From: Cyclobacteriaceae bacterium
GTDB taxonomy: Bacteria; Bacteroidota; Bacteroidia; Cytophagales; Cyclobacteriaceae
Assembly (NCBI GenBank): GCA_028278225.1
Contig: JANQEU010000031.1
Span: 1 to 64,000, forward strand
DNA: 64,000 nt
Direction of reading: 5' to 3'
The stretch's first letter is position 1. Each line of letters opens with the position of its first letter. Both the position numbers and the translations under genes were made by a program. Positions 7,948 through 16,932 of this stretch are shown piece after piece. The notes under the pieces are model-generated. The model was not told where the DNA came from and made no database searches. It was given only the letters and a program-made list of their open reading frames with translations.

Positions 7948-9108
7948 ATGACCTACTACCATCGTCTTGGGAAATTACCACCCAAGCGGCATATACAATT
8001 TCGCCAACCTGACGGATCGCTTTACGAGGAAGAACTTGTTTCTTCAAAAGGATTTTCCGGAATTTACTCCAATCTCTATCACATTTGGCCTCCGACTAGA
8101 ATAAAAGCGGTACGAGAGACGACTCCCGTCAATGAGGAAATCGACTATGATTACCCGCTAAAACAAGTTCACCTTAACACCAGCAAGGTCGAAAATACAG
8201 GAAAAGATCTGATCGACTCGCGAAAAGTTCTTTTGAAAAATAATGATGTTTCCATGGCCATTTGTGTGCCTTCGGACAGGAAAATGGATTACTACTACAA
8301 AAACGGTGAAGCCGATGAGCTGATCTTTATTCATGACGGCAGCGGGTGGCTGATTTCGCAATTTGGGAAATTGAAGATCAACGCCGGCGACTATGTCGTT
8401 ATCCCGAGAACTACCATTTATAAGCTGGAATGGGAGGAAGGGCCATTGCGCCTTCTGGTCATCGAATCCGCACATCCGGTGGAAACTGTGAATCGATATC
8501 GAAATGAATTAGGACAGTTACTTGAACATTCCCCATACTGTGAGCGGGATATCAGGCCTCCCGAAGAACTGGTAACGGAGGAAGAAAAGGGTACCTACCT
8601 GGTGAAGATCAAGAAAGGGGGTTTTCTTCATCACTATGAATATGAACATTCTCCTTTTGACCTGGTTGGTTGGGATGGCTATCTTTTCCCATATGCACTT
8701 TCCATCCATGATTTTGAACCCATCACAGGAAGAATTCACCAACCTCCGCCGGTGCATCAGACGTTCCAGGCGCATGGCTACGTAATATGCTCGTTTGTGC
8801 CGAGGTTGTTTGATTATCATCCTGAGGCTATTCCTGCTCCGTACAATCATTCCAATATTGACTCGGATGAAGTGTTGTACTATGTAGATGGTAATTTCAT
8901 GAGTCGGAAAGGTATTGACAGGGGATCGTTCACCCTGCATCCCGGTGGCCTCCCGCATGGACCACATCCGGGGATGGCACAAAAGAGCATTGGGGCTAAA
9001 GAGACTAAAGAAGTGGCTGTAATGCTGGATACCTTTGGGCCGATATATGTAACGAAATTATCAAAAGAATATATCGATGATAATTATCCGATGAGCTGGA
9101 CGGAGTAG
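7948..9108 (+). CDS. hmgA: Homogentisate 1,2-dioxygenase
   Basis: The enzyme opens the ring of homogentisate to maleylacetoacetate in tyrosine/phenylalanine breakdown. The 386-residue cupin-type protein has the iron ligands in the expected C-terminal arrangement: His301 and Glu308 in NHSNIDSDEVLYY, and His337 in HPGGLPHGPHPG. The N-terminal YHRLGKLPPKRH pattern is typical of the bacterial short form. No other tyrosine-degradation gene is adjacent. The upstream protease gene ends only seven bases away, so both are probably on one transcript. Confidence 0.94.
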   Translation: MTYYHRLGKLPPKRHIQFRQPDGSLYEEELVSSKGFSGIYSNLYHIWPPTRIKAVRETTPVNEEIDYDYPLKQVHLNTSKVENTGKDLIDSRKVLLKNNDVSMAICVPSDRKMDYYYKNGEADELIFIHDGSGWLISQFGKLKINAGDYVVIPRTTIYKLEWEEGPLRLLVIESAHPVETVNRYRNELGQLLEHSPYCERDIRPPEELVTEEEKGTYLVKIKKGGFLHHYEYEHSPFDLVGWDGYLFPYALSIHDFEPITGRIHQPPPVHQTFQAHGYVICSFVPRLFDYHPEAIPAPYNHSNIDSDEVLYYVDGNFMSRKGIDRGSFTLHPGGLPHGPHPGMAQKSIGAKETKEVAVMLDTFGPIYVTKLSKEYIDDNYPMSWTE

Positions 9109-9112
9109 GACC

Positions 9113-10954
9113 TCAGTTCAGTCGCTTCAAAGCAAGATCATACGCATGATCATAGTGCTTGATCAGGTTTTGCCAGTCGAAAAGTAAAGCAGAAGCTTCT
9201 ACTTTGTTCCTCAGGTCAATTCTGTCCCTGCGATCAAGCCGGGTAAAATGATATAACCGATTTGCCAGCTGCCCTGCGGACTCATCGAATGATTTTTGGT
9301 TCCTTTTGATCACGTAGATCCCTTTCTTAATATGATCTTTCACATTTTGAGCCACATAATCTCCAAAACCGGCTAAATCACTTGTAACCGCAGGCACACC
9401 GCTTGCCATACATTCGAGAGGTGTGTATCCCCATGGTTCATAATAACTTGGGAAAATACCGAGGTGACACCCCCTCACAAATTGATGGTAATCCATGGCA
9501 AAGAGAGGGTTTGTATAGTTGATAAAATCGGGATGGTAGATTATTTTAACCCGATCATGTTCGTTGTTTATGAGATGTGACGATCTCAAAAAGTTTAAGA
9601 TCTCATCCGATGAGTCATCCATGAGATTGTGAGTGACGACCGGGGGTAAGCTGCCAGATCGCCATGACTGGAGCGTCCGTCTGTACCTGAGCCGCCAATA
9701 GTCATCAACAAATTTACTCATCTCAGGCAGCTTCATATCCTCCTGGCTCATAGCTTCAAACATCAACCTGTCGCCTACCTGCTTTTTTATGGCTTCCAGT
9801 GTATATTTAAACTCCTCAAGAACGGCCCTGGACTGTAGTATTCCGGGGTTGATTGAGTGATAAGGCCGCTTGGTAATGAAGAACATAACCACTGTCATTT
9901 CGGACTTCTCGGTCATCAGCCGGTGATTTAGCCGGGCCAGGGCCTCCAGTGTCAGGTCATATCCTTTATTGAGGTACTCAAAACGACCTGATGTGAAAAA
10001 ATAAAGGGTGTTCTCAAGATCAAATGTGTAACTGGAGAAGAAATGGGCCATCGTAAATTGATGGATCTTGTTCTTGAATTCTTTGTGAAGATTCTGAAAT
10101 TCATGAAGCGCTTCAAACCTGACATTGTTTATTCCATTTGGAATAATTACATCCGGATCACGACCAAGCAGTTGCCGGCACTCACTGGCGGTCACTTCAC
10201 TCACAGTGGTAAAGACATGTGCACCGTGAGCCGCAGCTCTTTCAATACTTGCACTGGGTTCAATATTGAAATGCCGGGCCTCCTTTTGCCAATCCAGAAA
10301 CGGCAGATGATCATAGAACTGCGGATCGTTCATAGCAAGATACCTGCCAAGTAGTGTTGCATGGGTTGTGAATACAGTTGTAACCAGTGCTTTGTCCCGT
10401 TTTAAACCGGGTAATCCTGACGCTGCCATCCACTCATGAAAATGCGCAATGATCTTTTTGCCCGTGATCCCCGGATCGGAGAGAATATTTAAATAGATAC
10501 GAACCAATTCCCCGAAGGCGATCACGTCATTTAACAAATAGTCATTGTCCGGGGTAGAAATCCCATGATGCTCCCAAAGCCGGTACTTTATTTCACCCAG
10601 CCGAATCATAATACTACCAAGGTCGAAAAGAACGACCCTCGGTCTGCCACTCACCAGCCAGGCCCCGTAATATACATTGAAGCCCATTTCCCTCATTTTT
10701 TCAACCGCTTTAAAGAAGGGATCCTTTGACTCATCTATCGGGTCGAATTCTGTCGTAACATTTTCCGGCATATACGGCCCTATCAGGCAGTAATTCGAAT
10801 CCCATTTCTCAATGCTTGTCGGCACCTTCGAACGGATTACCGTGTATATTCCTCCAACCTGATTCAGAACTTCCCAGGCGATTTCAACCAGAAGGGTTTT
10901 CTTTATTGTCTTCTTTGTAATCCTTTTCAGGACATGGCTTTCTACTGCTGTCAT
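9113..10954 (-). CDS. Glycogen synthase, GT3 (eukaryote-type) family
   Basis: The 613-residue protein resembles animal/fungal glycogen synthase (GT3) rather than the usual bacterial GT5 enzyme. It has the N-terminal VEIAWEVLNQVGGIYTVIRSK with the nucleotide-sugar binding GGIYTV, the HFHEWMAASGLP motif, FTTHATLLGRYL, VFTTVSEVTASE, and the C-terminal FPSYYEPWGYTPLECMASGVP containing the catalytic-site glutamate. It makes alpha-1,4-glucan from UDP-glucose. It converges on hmgA with a four-base gap. GT3 members are common in Bacteroidota. Confidence 0.93.
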   Translation of the reverse strand: MTAVESHVLKRITKKTIKKTLLVEIAWEVLNQVGGIYTVIRSKVPTSIEKWDSNYCLIGPYMPENVTTEFDPIDESKDPFFKAVEKMREMGFNVYYGAWLVSGRPRVVLFDLGSIMIRLGEIKYRLWEHHGISTPDNDYLLNDVIAFGELVRIYLNILSDPGITGKKIIAHFHEWMAASGLPGLKRDKALVTTVFTTHATLLGRYLAMNDPQFYDHLPFLDWQKEARHFNIEPSASIERAAAHGAHVFTTVSEVTASECRQLLGRDPDVIIPNGINNVRFEALHEFQNLHKEFKNKIHQFTMAHFFSSYTFDLENTLYFFTSGRFEYLNKGYDLTLEALARLNHRLMTEKSEMTVVMFFITKRPYHSINPGILQSRAVLEEFKYTLEAIKKQVGDRLMFEAMSQEDMKLPEMSKFVDDYWRLRYRRTLQSWRSGSLPPVVTHNLMDDSSDEILNFLRSSHLINNEHDRVKIIYHPDFINYTNPLFAMDYHQFVRGCHLGIFPSYYEPWGYTPLECMASGVPAVTSDLAGFGDYVAQNVKDHIKKGIYVIKRNQKSFDESAGQLANRLYHFTRLDRRDRIDLRNKVEASALLFDWQNLIKHYDHAYDLALKRLN

Positions 10955-11187
10955 ATGATAATTTCTTTCGGTAAGGAATCTAGTAAATGAATTTTAAAGA
11001 TGGAAGTTTTCCTCTTCAATCACGCAGAAAACAACCTTTCCGAATTGATGATTCTCCGTCCCGATTGGGGCTAGAATTATCCGGATTGAGGCATTTCTAT
11101 TATCAGATTACGTTTTGCCATACGATTTTTGAAAAAAGAAGGCCCGGAAAGCAACCATCGTCCAACTGCGGTCATCTTTTGTTTAGA

Positions 11188-11388
11188 ATGAAAGGAAATA
11201 AAGTCATATTACTGATTTTGCTTATCACGGTCTTCACGATCCTATTCGAGATTGAAGGCAGAATCCGGCGTCATACCACAGGCATATATGATCGATTTGT
11301 GGCTGATATCACCATCTCTGAAAAGCAGGAACCGAAAGTCTCCGATCAGGAACCCATGTCAGTATTCTCATTCCTTAAACTTAAGTAG
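11188..11388 (+). CDS. Possible small membrane protein, 66 residues
   Basis: An ATG at 11188 opens a short frame: a basic start MKGNK, one hydrophobic segment VILLILLITVFTILFE, then a charged tail ending at 11388. The frame stays open 200 bases upstream, but that part has no protein-like composition, so the ATG at 11188 is preferred. No homologue is recognised and no clear promoter or ribosome site is seen. The remainder of the 10955-11494 gap shows no other convincing feature. Confidence 0.3.
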   Translation: MKGNKVILLILLITVFTILFEIEGRIRRHTTGIYDRFVADITISEKQEPKVSDQEPMSVFSFLKLK

Positions 11389-11527
11389 AACCACTTACGT
11401 AATTTTCACATTATTTTGTCCTCATCCCGGATTTTCGTAGGGGAAATAACGTTATTGATATGTTACTTATTCACTTCAGTTTTTAGATTAAAGATTGAAG
11501 TATAACTTTACCGCATATTTCATTGAC

Positions 11528-12454
11528 ATGGACAAACAGGCTTACATTGATTTTCTTGCGCTCTGGAAACAAATAATGATTATTCTCACTGTTGCGTCGG
11601 CAGTTGTTTCCTTGCTGATTTTCTTCACTTACAAATTCAAATACTGGTCAACAAAGGACTTCAAGACGAGATTCGATCTGGCCTCTAAATCGGAAGTTAA
11701 TATCTACCTGAGCACATTTTATGCTTTTGGTATAGCAATTTTCTTTTTCATAAACACGCTTAAAACCGAAACGGTGGAATTAAGCATCGTATGGTTATTC
11801 ATTAGATTGTTCATCGGGATTTGTGGAGGTACGCTTATTGCATATATTTCGTTCCTGATCTTCAAATATTACTACCCCGGTCCGTTAAGTAAAAAGCTGG
11901 AGAGATTACGATATACCCCAAGGATCAATCCTCAAACAGGAAATCGCATGAAGTTATTGAGTGAGGCGGAGGAAGATGCTTATCTGGATGAAGGACAACA
12001 GGCCGAGGAAGATGTATTTTCCGTTGATTACGATGTATGGATTGACCCTAAGACCGGGTACACCCAGGTGGAAAAATATCAGGGCCATCTGACTGCCCAG
12101 GAGTGTGACCGGTGCGGATTTCAAACACTGCGACTGGTCAAAGAGGAAGTTCTTTCCGAAGCGACTATGGCCTGGGACGGTGAGATGGAGCAAACCTATA
12201 AATGCTCTTACTGCAATAGAACGAAGCGGAAGATAGTAAAAATCTCCAAAAAGGTTAGAAGTGATATGGCTCAAGGCAAGTTAATAGATGACCCTTTGAC
12301 CTATGACAAACGCCTTGAGGTAATCAAAATTCAGATTTACGGTAGTAAAGGAAAAACGAAGGTATACGAGTTCCAAAATCTGGAACAGGCTCAAGGATTC
12401 CTCCAGGAATTCGATATTGAGAAAATGTCCGAGGAGTTTGAACCGGAAGTCTAG
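11528..12454 (+). CDS. Three-helix membrane protein with C-terminal zinc ribbon
   Basis: The ATG at 11528 is preferred over the TTG at 11495. The 308-residue protein has three hydrophobic segments in the first 120 residues (IMIILTVASAVVSLLIFF, NIYLSTFYAFGIAIFFF, FIRLFIGICGGTLIAYISF). A cytosolic part follows with an acidic stretch and four cysteines as CDRCG and CSYCN about 35 residues apart, which is a zinc-ribbon pattern. I do not recognise the family. Its 3' end overlaps the start of the SLC13 transporter by 38 bases, so the two are likely co-expressed. Confidence 0.75.
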   Translation: MDKQAYIDFLALWKQIMIILTVASAVVSLLIFFTYKFKYWSTKDFKTRFDLASKSEVNIYLSTFYAFGIAIFFFINTLKTETVELSIVWLFIRLFIGICGGTLIAYISFLIFKYYYPGPLSKKLERLRYTPRINPQTGNRMKLLSEAEEDAYLDEGQQAEEDVFSVDYDVWIDPKTGYTQVEKYQGHLTAQECDRCGFQTLRLVKEEVLSEATMAWDGEMEQTYKCSYCNRTKRKIVKISKKVRSDMAQGKLIDDPLTYDKRLEVIKIQIYGSKGKTKVYEFQNLEQAQGFLQEFDIEKMSEEFEPEV

Positions 12455-13877
12455 AAAGTACATTGGACTGGTCGCCGGTCCTGCTTTTTTTCTTTTCATT
12501 TTTACGCTAAGTCCATTCGAGGAATTATCCCCGGAAGCTAATGCCACCTTAGCAGTTACCAGCTGGATGGCCATTTGGTGGATCGGGGAATTTATCCCAA
12601 TAGCGGCTACAGCCCTTATTCCGATCGTGCTTCTCCCGATAACCGGAGCAGCTCCGATAAACCAAACTACCGCTGCCTATGGTGATAAAATGCTATTTCT
12701 GTTCATAGGTGGTTTCATCATCGCCATTGCCATGGAAAAATGGAACCTGCACCGCAGAATTGCCCTGAACATCATCAAGATAGTGGGTAGCAGCGCTGAT
12801 AGAATCCTGCTGGGATTCATGCTGGCCACAGGTTTATTGTCCATGTGGATCTCAAATACTGCCACAACGCTAATGATGGTTACAATTGGTTCTGCCATCA
12901 TCAAACAACTATCCGGCAAACTTGATATCAAGGGTGAGGGCTTTTTCAAAGCATTATTGCTGGGAATTGCCTATTCCGCTTCAATAGGAGGTGTGGCAAC
13001 CTTAGTCGGAACACCGACTAACCCGATTTTTGTAGCCATAGCCAACGAAATGTATGATATGGATATCGCTTTTATTCATTGGATGAGTTTCGCATTCCCG
13101 TTTTCAATCGTAGTCATTTTTATCAGCTGGCTTTATCTCTCCAAAATAGCTTACAGGGTCGGCTCTCTTGATCTGCATATGGGTAAGCAAGTCATAGAAG
13201 ACGAACTTGCGACACTTGGAAAAATGAAGTACGAAGAAAAAGCAGTCGCCTGGGTTTTTGCATTGACAGCTTTTGCCTGGATAACCCGAACTTTTATTCT
13301 AAACAGGTTCATTCCGGATCTGAACGACACATCAATTGCCATTGCCGCAGCAATCAGTCTTTTTCTCATACCTTCAAAAAAAGAAAAAAGGGTAGGTATT
13401 ATCACGTGGGAAGAAGCCGTAAAACTACCTTGGGGGGTCATTATCCTATTTGGGGGTGGATTGTCTGTTGCCGCGGCTTTCAGAAGCTCGGGACTGGCAG
13501 AATGGATCGGCCAGCAAATGACCAGCCTTGAGGCTTTGCCACTCTTTGCCATCATACTTTTTGTAGCGTTGACCGTGAATTTCATGACAGAAATCACCTC
13601 CAATGTCGCTACGGCCTCAATTATTCTTCCAGTGCTGGCGGCGCTCTCCCATGCCATAGGGATCCATCCATTTTTACTGATGATACCGGCAACCATGGCT
13701 GCCTCCTGCGCTTTTATGCTCCCCGTAGCCACAGCACCAAATGCCATTGTTTTTGCATCGGGTAAGCTGCGCGTCAGCGACATGGCACGGGCAGGGTTTG
13801 CGTTAAATGTATTCTCATCGCTACTGATAAGCATTATTGGGTATTATGCTTTATCCCTTGTTTTTGATCTGGGCTGA
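12417..13877 (+). CDS. SLC13/DASS family sodium-coupled dicarboxylate transporter
   Basis: The roughly 486-residue integral membrane protein belongs to the divalent anion:sodium symporters. It has the two SNT-type motifs: MWISNTATTLMM in the first half and MTEITSNVATASIILPV in the second, plus ATLVGTPTNPIF and the VATAPNAIVFASG loop. Likely substrates are C4-dicarboxylates such as succinate, but sulfate cannot be excluded. No ATG precedes the first membrane helix; TTG 12417, with AGGA nine bases upstream, and TTG 12438 are the candidate starts. Its 3' end overlaps the convergent DMT gene by 34 bases. Confidence 0.9.
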   Translation: MRKCPRSLNRKSRKYIGLVAGPAFFLFIFTLSPFEELSPEANATLAVTSWMAIWWIGEFIPIAATALIPIVLLPITGAAPINQTTAAYGDKMLFLFIGGFIIAIAMEKWNLHRRIALNIIKIVGSSADRILLGFMLATGLLSMWISNTATTLMMVTIGSAIIKQLSGKLDIKGEGFFKALLLGIAYSASIGGVATLVGTPTNPIFVAIANEMYDMDIAFIHWMSFAFPFSIVVIFISWLYLSKIAYRVGSLDLHMGKQVIEDELATLGKMKYEEKAVAWVFALTAFAWITRTFILNRFIPDLNDTSIAIAAAISLFLIPSKKEKRVGIITWEEAVKLPWGVIILFGGGLSVAAAFRSSGLAEWIGQQMTSLEALPLFAIILFVALTVNFMTEITSNVATASIILPVLAALSHAIGIHPFLLMIPATMAASCAFMLPVATAPNAIVFASGKLRVSDMARAGFALNVFSSLLISIIGYYALSLVFDLG

Positions 13878-14746
13878 TTTGCGATGTACACCCCGGTCAC
13901 AATACCTGTCATTCCGACGTAGTGCATCAACACCAGTTCTTCACCATCCAAAAGCCCCCACCCTACGGCGATCAATGGGATAATATACGTGACTGATGAA
14001 GTGAAGACCGCATTGGTAATCTGAACCAGGTTATTAAAAATAACCAGCGCTATAGCTGTCCCCATCACTCCAAGGATCACGATATAAAATGAACTCAGAT
14101 AGATTCCGTTCCCGGATTGCAGTTTTAAAGGATAATCCGTCATGAAAAACAGGTAAAACGCTGCCAGCGGGCCAACTATCAAAAGGGATATACTGGTGAT
14201 GTCCAGCGCGTGAATACCCGATAAATGCTGCTTGATCAGGTTTAGGTTTGATGCGTAGAAAATAGTAGCTAATACAATCAAAAAAGCATAGTAATTCAGT
14301 GCAAAACCGCCTTCCACTCTTGTAAGGATCAGGATTGCAGTACCCACAAAGCCTACACCGACCCCAACAAAAACCTTACGGTGATGTCTTTGGCTGTAAA
14401 AAACCATGCCGGTCAGAATGGTGAAAATGGGCGTCAATGCATTTAGCACTCCTACAACCGAACTTTGAAGCCTGGTCTGTGCAATGGCAAATAGAAATGC
14501 CGGAATAAAGCTCCCGAAGAATCCAACACTTACCAGGTATTTCCAGTCCGATCGTTTGATCTTTCTAAGCTTGGGAAATGCAAATGGACTTAAAACCACG
14601 GAAGCAGAAAGTATCCGCAACGATCCAACCTCTCCGGGTGTCAGGTGTATGAGGCCTTTCTTAATTAGAATAAACGAACTTCCCCAGATCATTGATAAAG
14701 TGATCAATAGTATCCAGGCCATGACGGAGGGATTCTTATGTCTCAT
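13844..14746 (-). CDS. EamA/DMT family transporter (RhaT/YdcZ-like permease)
   Basis: The 300-residue protein has ten predicted membrane segments arranged as two EamA repeats. The first has WGSSFILIKKGL after the first helix and a second-half LTPIFTILTGMVF; the second carries YAFLIVLATIFYASNLNLIK and VTYIIPLIAVGWGLLDGEE. DMT permeases export amino acids or other metabolites; the substrate cannot be told here. It converges on and overlaps the SLC13 gene end. Confidence 0.9.
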   Translation of the reverse strand: MRHKNPSVMAWILLITLSMIWGSSFILIKKGLIHLTPGEVGSLRILSASVVLSPFAFPKLRKIKRSDWKYLVSVGFFGSFIPAFLFAIAQTRLQSSVVGVLNALTPIFTILTGMVFYSQRHHRKVFVGVGVGFVGTAILILTRVEGGFALNYYAFLIVLATIFYASNLNLIKQHLSGIHALDITSISLLIVGPLAAFYLFFMTDYPLKLQSGNGIYLSSFYIVILGVMGTAIALVIFNNLVQITNAVFTSSVTYIIPLIAVGWGLLDGEELVLMHYVGMTGIVTGVYIANQPRSKTRDKA

Positions 14747-14831
14747 TCAGCGATGATTGTGGCAATATTCGGTATTAAATAGTGGAGAAAAAATCCGAAT
14801 CTTGCGAAGCGCTATTTTTATTTCACTTTAT

Positions 14832-14940
14832 TCCTGCTTTGTCAAATTAAGAAGATTGCCACATTGATTTCGACAAGCTCAATTTCGACAAGCTCAATCT
14901 GACAATCTTATTCGAAATATCGAAACTTGACAAAGCAGGA
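14832..14940. repeat. 109-bp nested palindrome with a 15-bp tandem repeat
   Basis: TCCTGCTTTGTCAA at 14832-14845 is the exact inverse of 14927-14940. Inside it, AAGATTG (14852-14858) pairs with CAATCTT (14903-14909). The loop holds two tandem copies of ATTTCGACAAGCTCA (14867-14881 and 14882-14896). The element ends exactly at the dusB stop codon, so it could act as the dusB terminator, or it may be a REP/MITE-like repeat unit. Confidence 0.75.
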
Positions 14941-15942
14941 CTATTCGAAAAGTTCTGCCTCGCCGAAATAATAGTGGATCTGATCAAGCGTGTCAAAGAT
15001 TTCGCCTGAGCTTTCCGACTGAACCAGGATACTTCTGAAAGGCTTGAAATGCGGGATACCCCTGAAGTAGTTTGTGTAATGTCTTCTCATCTCAAAGATC
15101 CCCTTTCTTTCACCTTTCCATTCTATGGAAAACTCCAGGTGCCTTTTGGCGACATCCACGCGCTCAGCCAATGATGGAGAAGGCGTTTTCGATCCGGTTC
15201 TTAGATAATATTTGATTTCATTGAAGATCCAGGGGTAACCGATCGACGCTCTTCCGATCATCAATCCATCTACCCCGTACAATTCTTTATACTTTGCAGC
15301 TTTCTCAGGGGAATCAATATCTCCGTTTCCGAAAACGGGGATGTGAATGTCAGGTTGATCCTTTACTTCGGCGATATAAGACCAATCCGCTACTCCCTTG
15401 TACATCTGCTTCCTGGTCCGGCCATGGATGGTGAGGGCTTTGATACCCGCGTCCTGTAATCTTTTTGCAACCTCAACAATTTTTATTGTCTTTTCGTCCC
15501 AACCCAACCTTGTCTTTACGGTTACAGGCTTATTGACACGTTTTACGATCTCAGCCGTCATCTCCTGCATCTTTGGAAGATCCAGCAAGATGCCGGCACC
15601 GGCTCCCTTAAAAGCTACTTTTTTTACCGGACACCCATAGTTGATATCAATAATTTCAGGATCAGCTTCTTCGGCAATAGCCGCAGCTTCCCTCATGGAC
15701 TCAATTTTGTCCCCGAAGATCTGGATCCCAATAGGACGCTCATAGTCATAGATATCAAGCTTCTGTACACTTTTTTCCGCATCCCTGATCAGCCCTTCCG
15801 CAGATATGAACTCAGTATACATCAAATCAGCTCCATTTTCCTTACATACGGCTCTGAAGGGGGGATCACTAACATCCTCCATGGGTGCCAGTAACAATGG
15901 AAATTCACCTACATCTACATTTCCTATTTTTACCAAGTTCAA
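14941..15942 (-). CDS. dusB: tRNA-dihydrouridine synthase (DusB family)
   Basis: Dus enzymes reduce uridine to dihydrouridine in the tRNA D-loop using FMN. The 333-residue protein has the N-terminal APMEDVSDPPFR motif, IDINYGCPVKKV with the catalytic Cys104, the KTRLGWD block, THGRTRKQMYKG and the FMN phosphate site GNGDIDSPE...DGLMIGRASIGYPWIF. Length and motifs fit DusB. It is divergent from the CPBP protease gene with only 33 bases between the start codons, which hold two facing promoter boxes. Confidence 0.94.
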   Translation of the reverse strand: MNLVKIGNVDVGEFPLLLAPMEDVSDPPFRAVCKENGADLMYTEFISAEGLIRDAEKSVQKLDIYDYERPIGIQIFGDKIESMREAAAIAEEADPEIIDINYGCPVKKVAFKGAGAGILLDLPKMQEMTAEIVKRVNKPVTVKTRLGWDEKTIKIVEVAKRLQDAGIKALTIHGRTRKQMYKGVADWSYIAEVKDQPDIHIPVFGNGDIDSPEKAAKYKELYGVDGLMIGRASIGYPWIFNEIKYYLRTGSKTPSPSLAERVDVAKRHLEFSIEWKGERKGIFEMRRHYTNYFRGIPHFKPFRSILVQSESSGEIFDTLDQIHYYFGEAELFE

Positions 15943-15948
15943 AAAGTC

Positions 15949-15956
15949 TATTTTTG
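15949..15956 (+). promoter_or_regulatory. Minus-7 box of the CPBP protease gene
   Basis: TATTTTTG fits TAnnTTTG and ends 19 bases before the ATG at 15976. It sits between the two divergent starts, beside the dusB box at 15960-15967. Confidence 0.45.
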
Positions 15957-15959
15957 CCG

Positions 15960-15967
15960 CAAATTTA
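15960..15967 (-). promoter_or_regulatory. Minus-7 box of dusB
   Basis: TAAATTTG on the minus strand fits TAnnTTTG and ends 17 bases before the dusB ATG at 15942. It is three bases away from the oppositely directed box of the neighbour. Confidence 0.45.
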
Positions 15968-15975
15968 GATCAATT

Positions 15976-16932
15976 ATGCCAATGCTCTCCGAAGAAAGTC
16001 TTAGCCCCGGCCGGTCACCATGGTTAATGCTCATTATACTTGGGGGATATGTATTAGCATCATTGTTTGCCTTCAACCTCATCGGACTGGTTGTGGTTAT
16101 TCCTTTTTTCGATTTCTCTTTCGAAGAAGCGATACGGGTCATAAGTGAGCCCCAGTTCTATCCGGAGTCCAAGATCCCGTTGTTACTAATTCAAGGGGTC
16201 ACCGCTGTGGGTACATTCATATTGATCCCGTGGATCTTTGTGCGGCAACATAGTTTTGGGCACTTTTCTGATTTCTTTACCACCGTCAGATCCAATCTGC
16301 CAATTTTACTCACTGTTCTGATCATGTTCAGTTTTATGATCGCCAACAGCATCGTTATCGAATGGAACATGGGAATTACGCTTCCCGATTCATTGTCCTG
16401 GTTTGAAAACTGGGCCAGGGCAAAAGAGGATCAACTTGCGGAGATCACACAGCATCTTACACAGTTTGACAGGCTCTCACATTTCTTTCTGGCCCTGCTG
16501 ATTATCGCCGTTATTCCCGGGATTGGCGAGGAGTTACTTTTCCGTGGACTGATCCAAAATATTTTCTTCAAGGGACTGAAAAACCCACATATCGCCATTT
16601 GGGTCACAGCCTTTCTTTTTGCCACTTTCCATATGCAATTTTACGGATTGATTCCAAGGATGCTGCTTGGAGCCCTCTTTGGTTATATGTATTACTGGTC
16701 AGGTCATTTGGGATATTCCATGATTGCTCATTTCGTCAACAATGGGTTTATGTTGACAATGATCTATCTACGTGACCGGGAACTCATCGAATATGACATA
16801 GAGGCAATGGACACATCACCCAACTTGTATGTAGTATCCGTATTCGTCATTGTCACGGCAGGTTTGTTATTTACCTTTTTTCGATATTTTAAAAGTGTTA
16901 ATAATAATGGGGGAGTGGCAGAAAGTGTTTGA
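15976..16932 (+). CDS. CPBP family intramembrane metalloprotease (Abi/CAAX-like)
   Basis: The 318-residue polytopic protein has the conserved CPBP motifs: EELLFRG with Glu185, Glu186 and Arg190, then FATFHMQ with His219, and the last motif AHFVNN with His252 and Asn255. These residues form the intramembrane active site in the CAAX-protease/Rce1 fold. The substrate is unknown; bacterial members include bacteriocin self-immunity and membrane-protein processing factors. The gene overlaps the DUF2007 gene by 26 bases and leads into cdsA, so an operon is likely. Confidence 0.9.
   Translation: MPMLSEESLSPGRSPWLMLIILGGYVLASLFAFNLIGLVVVIPFFDFSFEEAIRVISEPQFYPESKIPLLLIQGVTAVGTFILIPWIFVRQHSFGHFSDFFTTVRSNLPILLTVLIMFSFMIANSIVIEWNMGITLPDSLSWFENWARAKEDQLAEITQHLTQFDRLSHFFLALLIIAVIPGIGEELLFRGLIQNIFFKGLKNPHIAIWVTAFLFATFHMQFYGLIPRMLLGALFGYMYYWSGHLGYSMIAHFVNNGFMLTMIYLRDRELIEYDIEAMDTSPNLYVVSVFVIVTAGLLFTFFRYFKSVNNNGGVAESV

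Noticed and set aside
8518-8982. 154-residue minus-strand open frame
   Set aside because: It is antisense to the homogentisate dioxygenase active-site region and has no recognisable domain.
10987-11187. N-terminal extension of the 66-residue frame
   Set aside because: The composition is not protein-like and no start signal supports it.
13151-13834. Long 227-residue minus-strand open frame
   Set aside because: It lies fully antisense to the SLC13 transporter gene, whose membrane helices and motifs are clear; its own sequence is low in family-like features.
14867-14896. CRISPR repeat
   Set aside because: The two 15-base copies are directly tandem with no spacer and sit in the loop of a palindrome.
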